From an uncultured bacterium (GTDB lineage Bacteria > Bacillota > Clostridia > Lachnospirales > Lachnospiraceae): 64,000 nt of DNA. The notes below the pieces were generated by a model that was not told the DNA's origin, searched no databases, and worked only from the letters and a program-made list of their open reading frames with translations. Where the stretch lies: assembly GCA_905215155.1 (NCBI GenBank), contig CAJMPJ010000006.1:55982-119981 (forward strand). The letters are read 5' to 3'. This document shows, piece by piece, positions 63,736 through 64,000 of the stretch (positions within the stretch are counted from its first letter, which is position 1; each line of letters starts with the position of its first letter). The position numbers and the translations under genes were made by a program.

Positions 63736-63965
63736 TCAATCTTTTTTTCCAGTTTGCTTGATAATCTGATTTACATATGTACTTAATCCGGCAACCAGTA
63801 CCCCCTGAGTAATGGCCGTAAATACTGCCATAGCAATTTCCTGGCCGGTCTGGCAGCTGCTTGTGGCCAGGACATAGATTCCGCATAAAACAATACCTAC
63901 CGCACCATTTATCAGCGGGATGTATTTGTCCTTAATTGTCTGACTTTTTTTAAAGATAAGGACAT
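63736..63965 (-). pseudogene. Phage-type holin, frame broken at a run of seven A
   Basis: The frame ending at 63736 encodes a small holin: KDKYIPLINGAVGIVLCGIYV, then EIAMAVFTAITQGVLVAGLSTYVNQIIKQ, with two membrane helices and a basic end. No start codon precedes it in frame. The ATG at 63965 (MSLSLKK) is one frame off, and adding one A to the A7 run at 63951-63945 would join the two. It could be a real mutation, slippage control or a sequencing error. It lies upstream of the endolysin on the same strand. Confidence 0.75.
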
Positions 63966-64000
63966 TATCTCAAAAAAACTAGCTAGAAGCGAGGTACCTA

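Noticed and set aside
63683..63886. 67-codon minus-strand frame overlapping the holin
   Set aside because: It is out of frame with the holin-like sequence, which gives a far better membrane protein.

Overview
The window looks like the chromosome of a spore-forming, anaerobic Lachnospiraceae (Clostridium cluster XIVa) bacterium of the saccharolyticum/sphenoides type. The evidence is the low-to-middle G+C content, strong AGGAGG ribosome sites, SAM-I control of metK, a glycyl-radical choline microcompartment, a PTS beta-glucoside locus, a pectin locus and probable spore-coat genes with sigma-K-like promoters. Species is inferred from gene content only. Nearly all genes lie on the minus strand; only the hsdR fragment and an AraC-type regulator lie on the plus strand. 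I saw no tRNA, rRNA, CRISPR array or complete insertion sequence.

Layout. 1-2.6 kb: 3' part of a type I restriction hsdR, visibly richer in A+T than the rest. 2.7-6.9 kb: RNA housekeeping (an RlmD-like rRNA methyltransferase and a DEAD-box helicase) and a cytidylate-kinase-like protein. 7-10 kb: an acidic amino-acid ABC importer (PEB1-like). 10.2-15.8 kb: an Opp/Dpp-type ABC importer. 16-24.3 kb: a pectin-type oligosaccharide locus (GH28, an alpha-toroid enzyme, ROK kinase, two Gfo/Idh oxidoreductases, a sugar isomerase) with a divergent AraC regulator. 24.4-30 kb: a DUF6062 protein and a beta-glucoside operon (dehydrogenase, PTS IIBCA, GH1) with two palindromic operators. 30.2-32.5 kb: a two-component system. 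32.6-41.5 kb: metK with its SAM-I riboswitch, two paralogous nucleotidyltransferases, murA, a large anchored protein of unknown function, a tryptophan/proline/glycine repeat protein and an AtpI-like membrane protein.

The centrepiece is 41.7-58.1 kb: a complete GRM1-type choline-utilisation microcompartment operon. CutC carries every choline TMA-lyase active-site residue I know of, at a constant +2 offset from the Desulfovibrio alaskensis enzyme. CutC splits choline into trimethylamine and acetaldehyde inside a shell of seven BMC-domain proteins and one EutN vertex protein. Acetaldehyde is oxidised to acetyl-CoA (CoA-acylating aldehyde dehydrogenase), then acetyl-phosphate (PduL) and probably acetate plus ATP (EutQ), or reduced to ethanol (iron alcohol dehydrogenase). 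A MerR-family gene lies just upstream. Both its own promoter and the cut promoter have the 19-20 bp spacers with dyads typical of MerR control. Unusual points are a second aldehyde dehydrogenase with Ser at the catalytic Cys position, a GrpU-like shell protein with a pore-type Cys, a EutT-like protein in a B12-independent pathway, and the deleted remnant of a second transporter gene.

58.3-64 kb: thioredoxin, whose promoter overlaps the terminator of the preceding gene; a YhgE/Pip membrane protein overlapping an unknown anchored protein; a small Asn/Cys-rich coat-like protein; and a phage-type lysis pair (M15 endolysin with cell-wall-binding repeats, and a holin whose reading frame is broken at a run of seven A).
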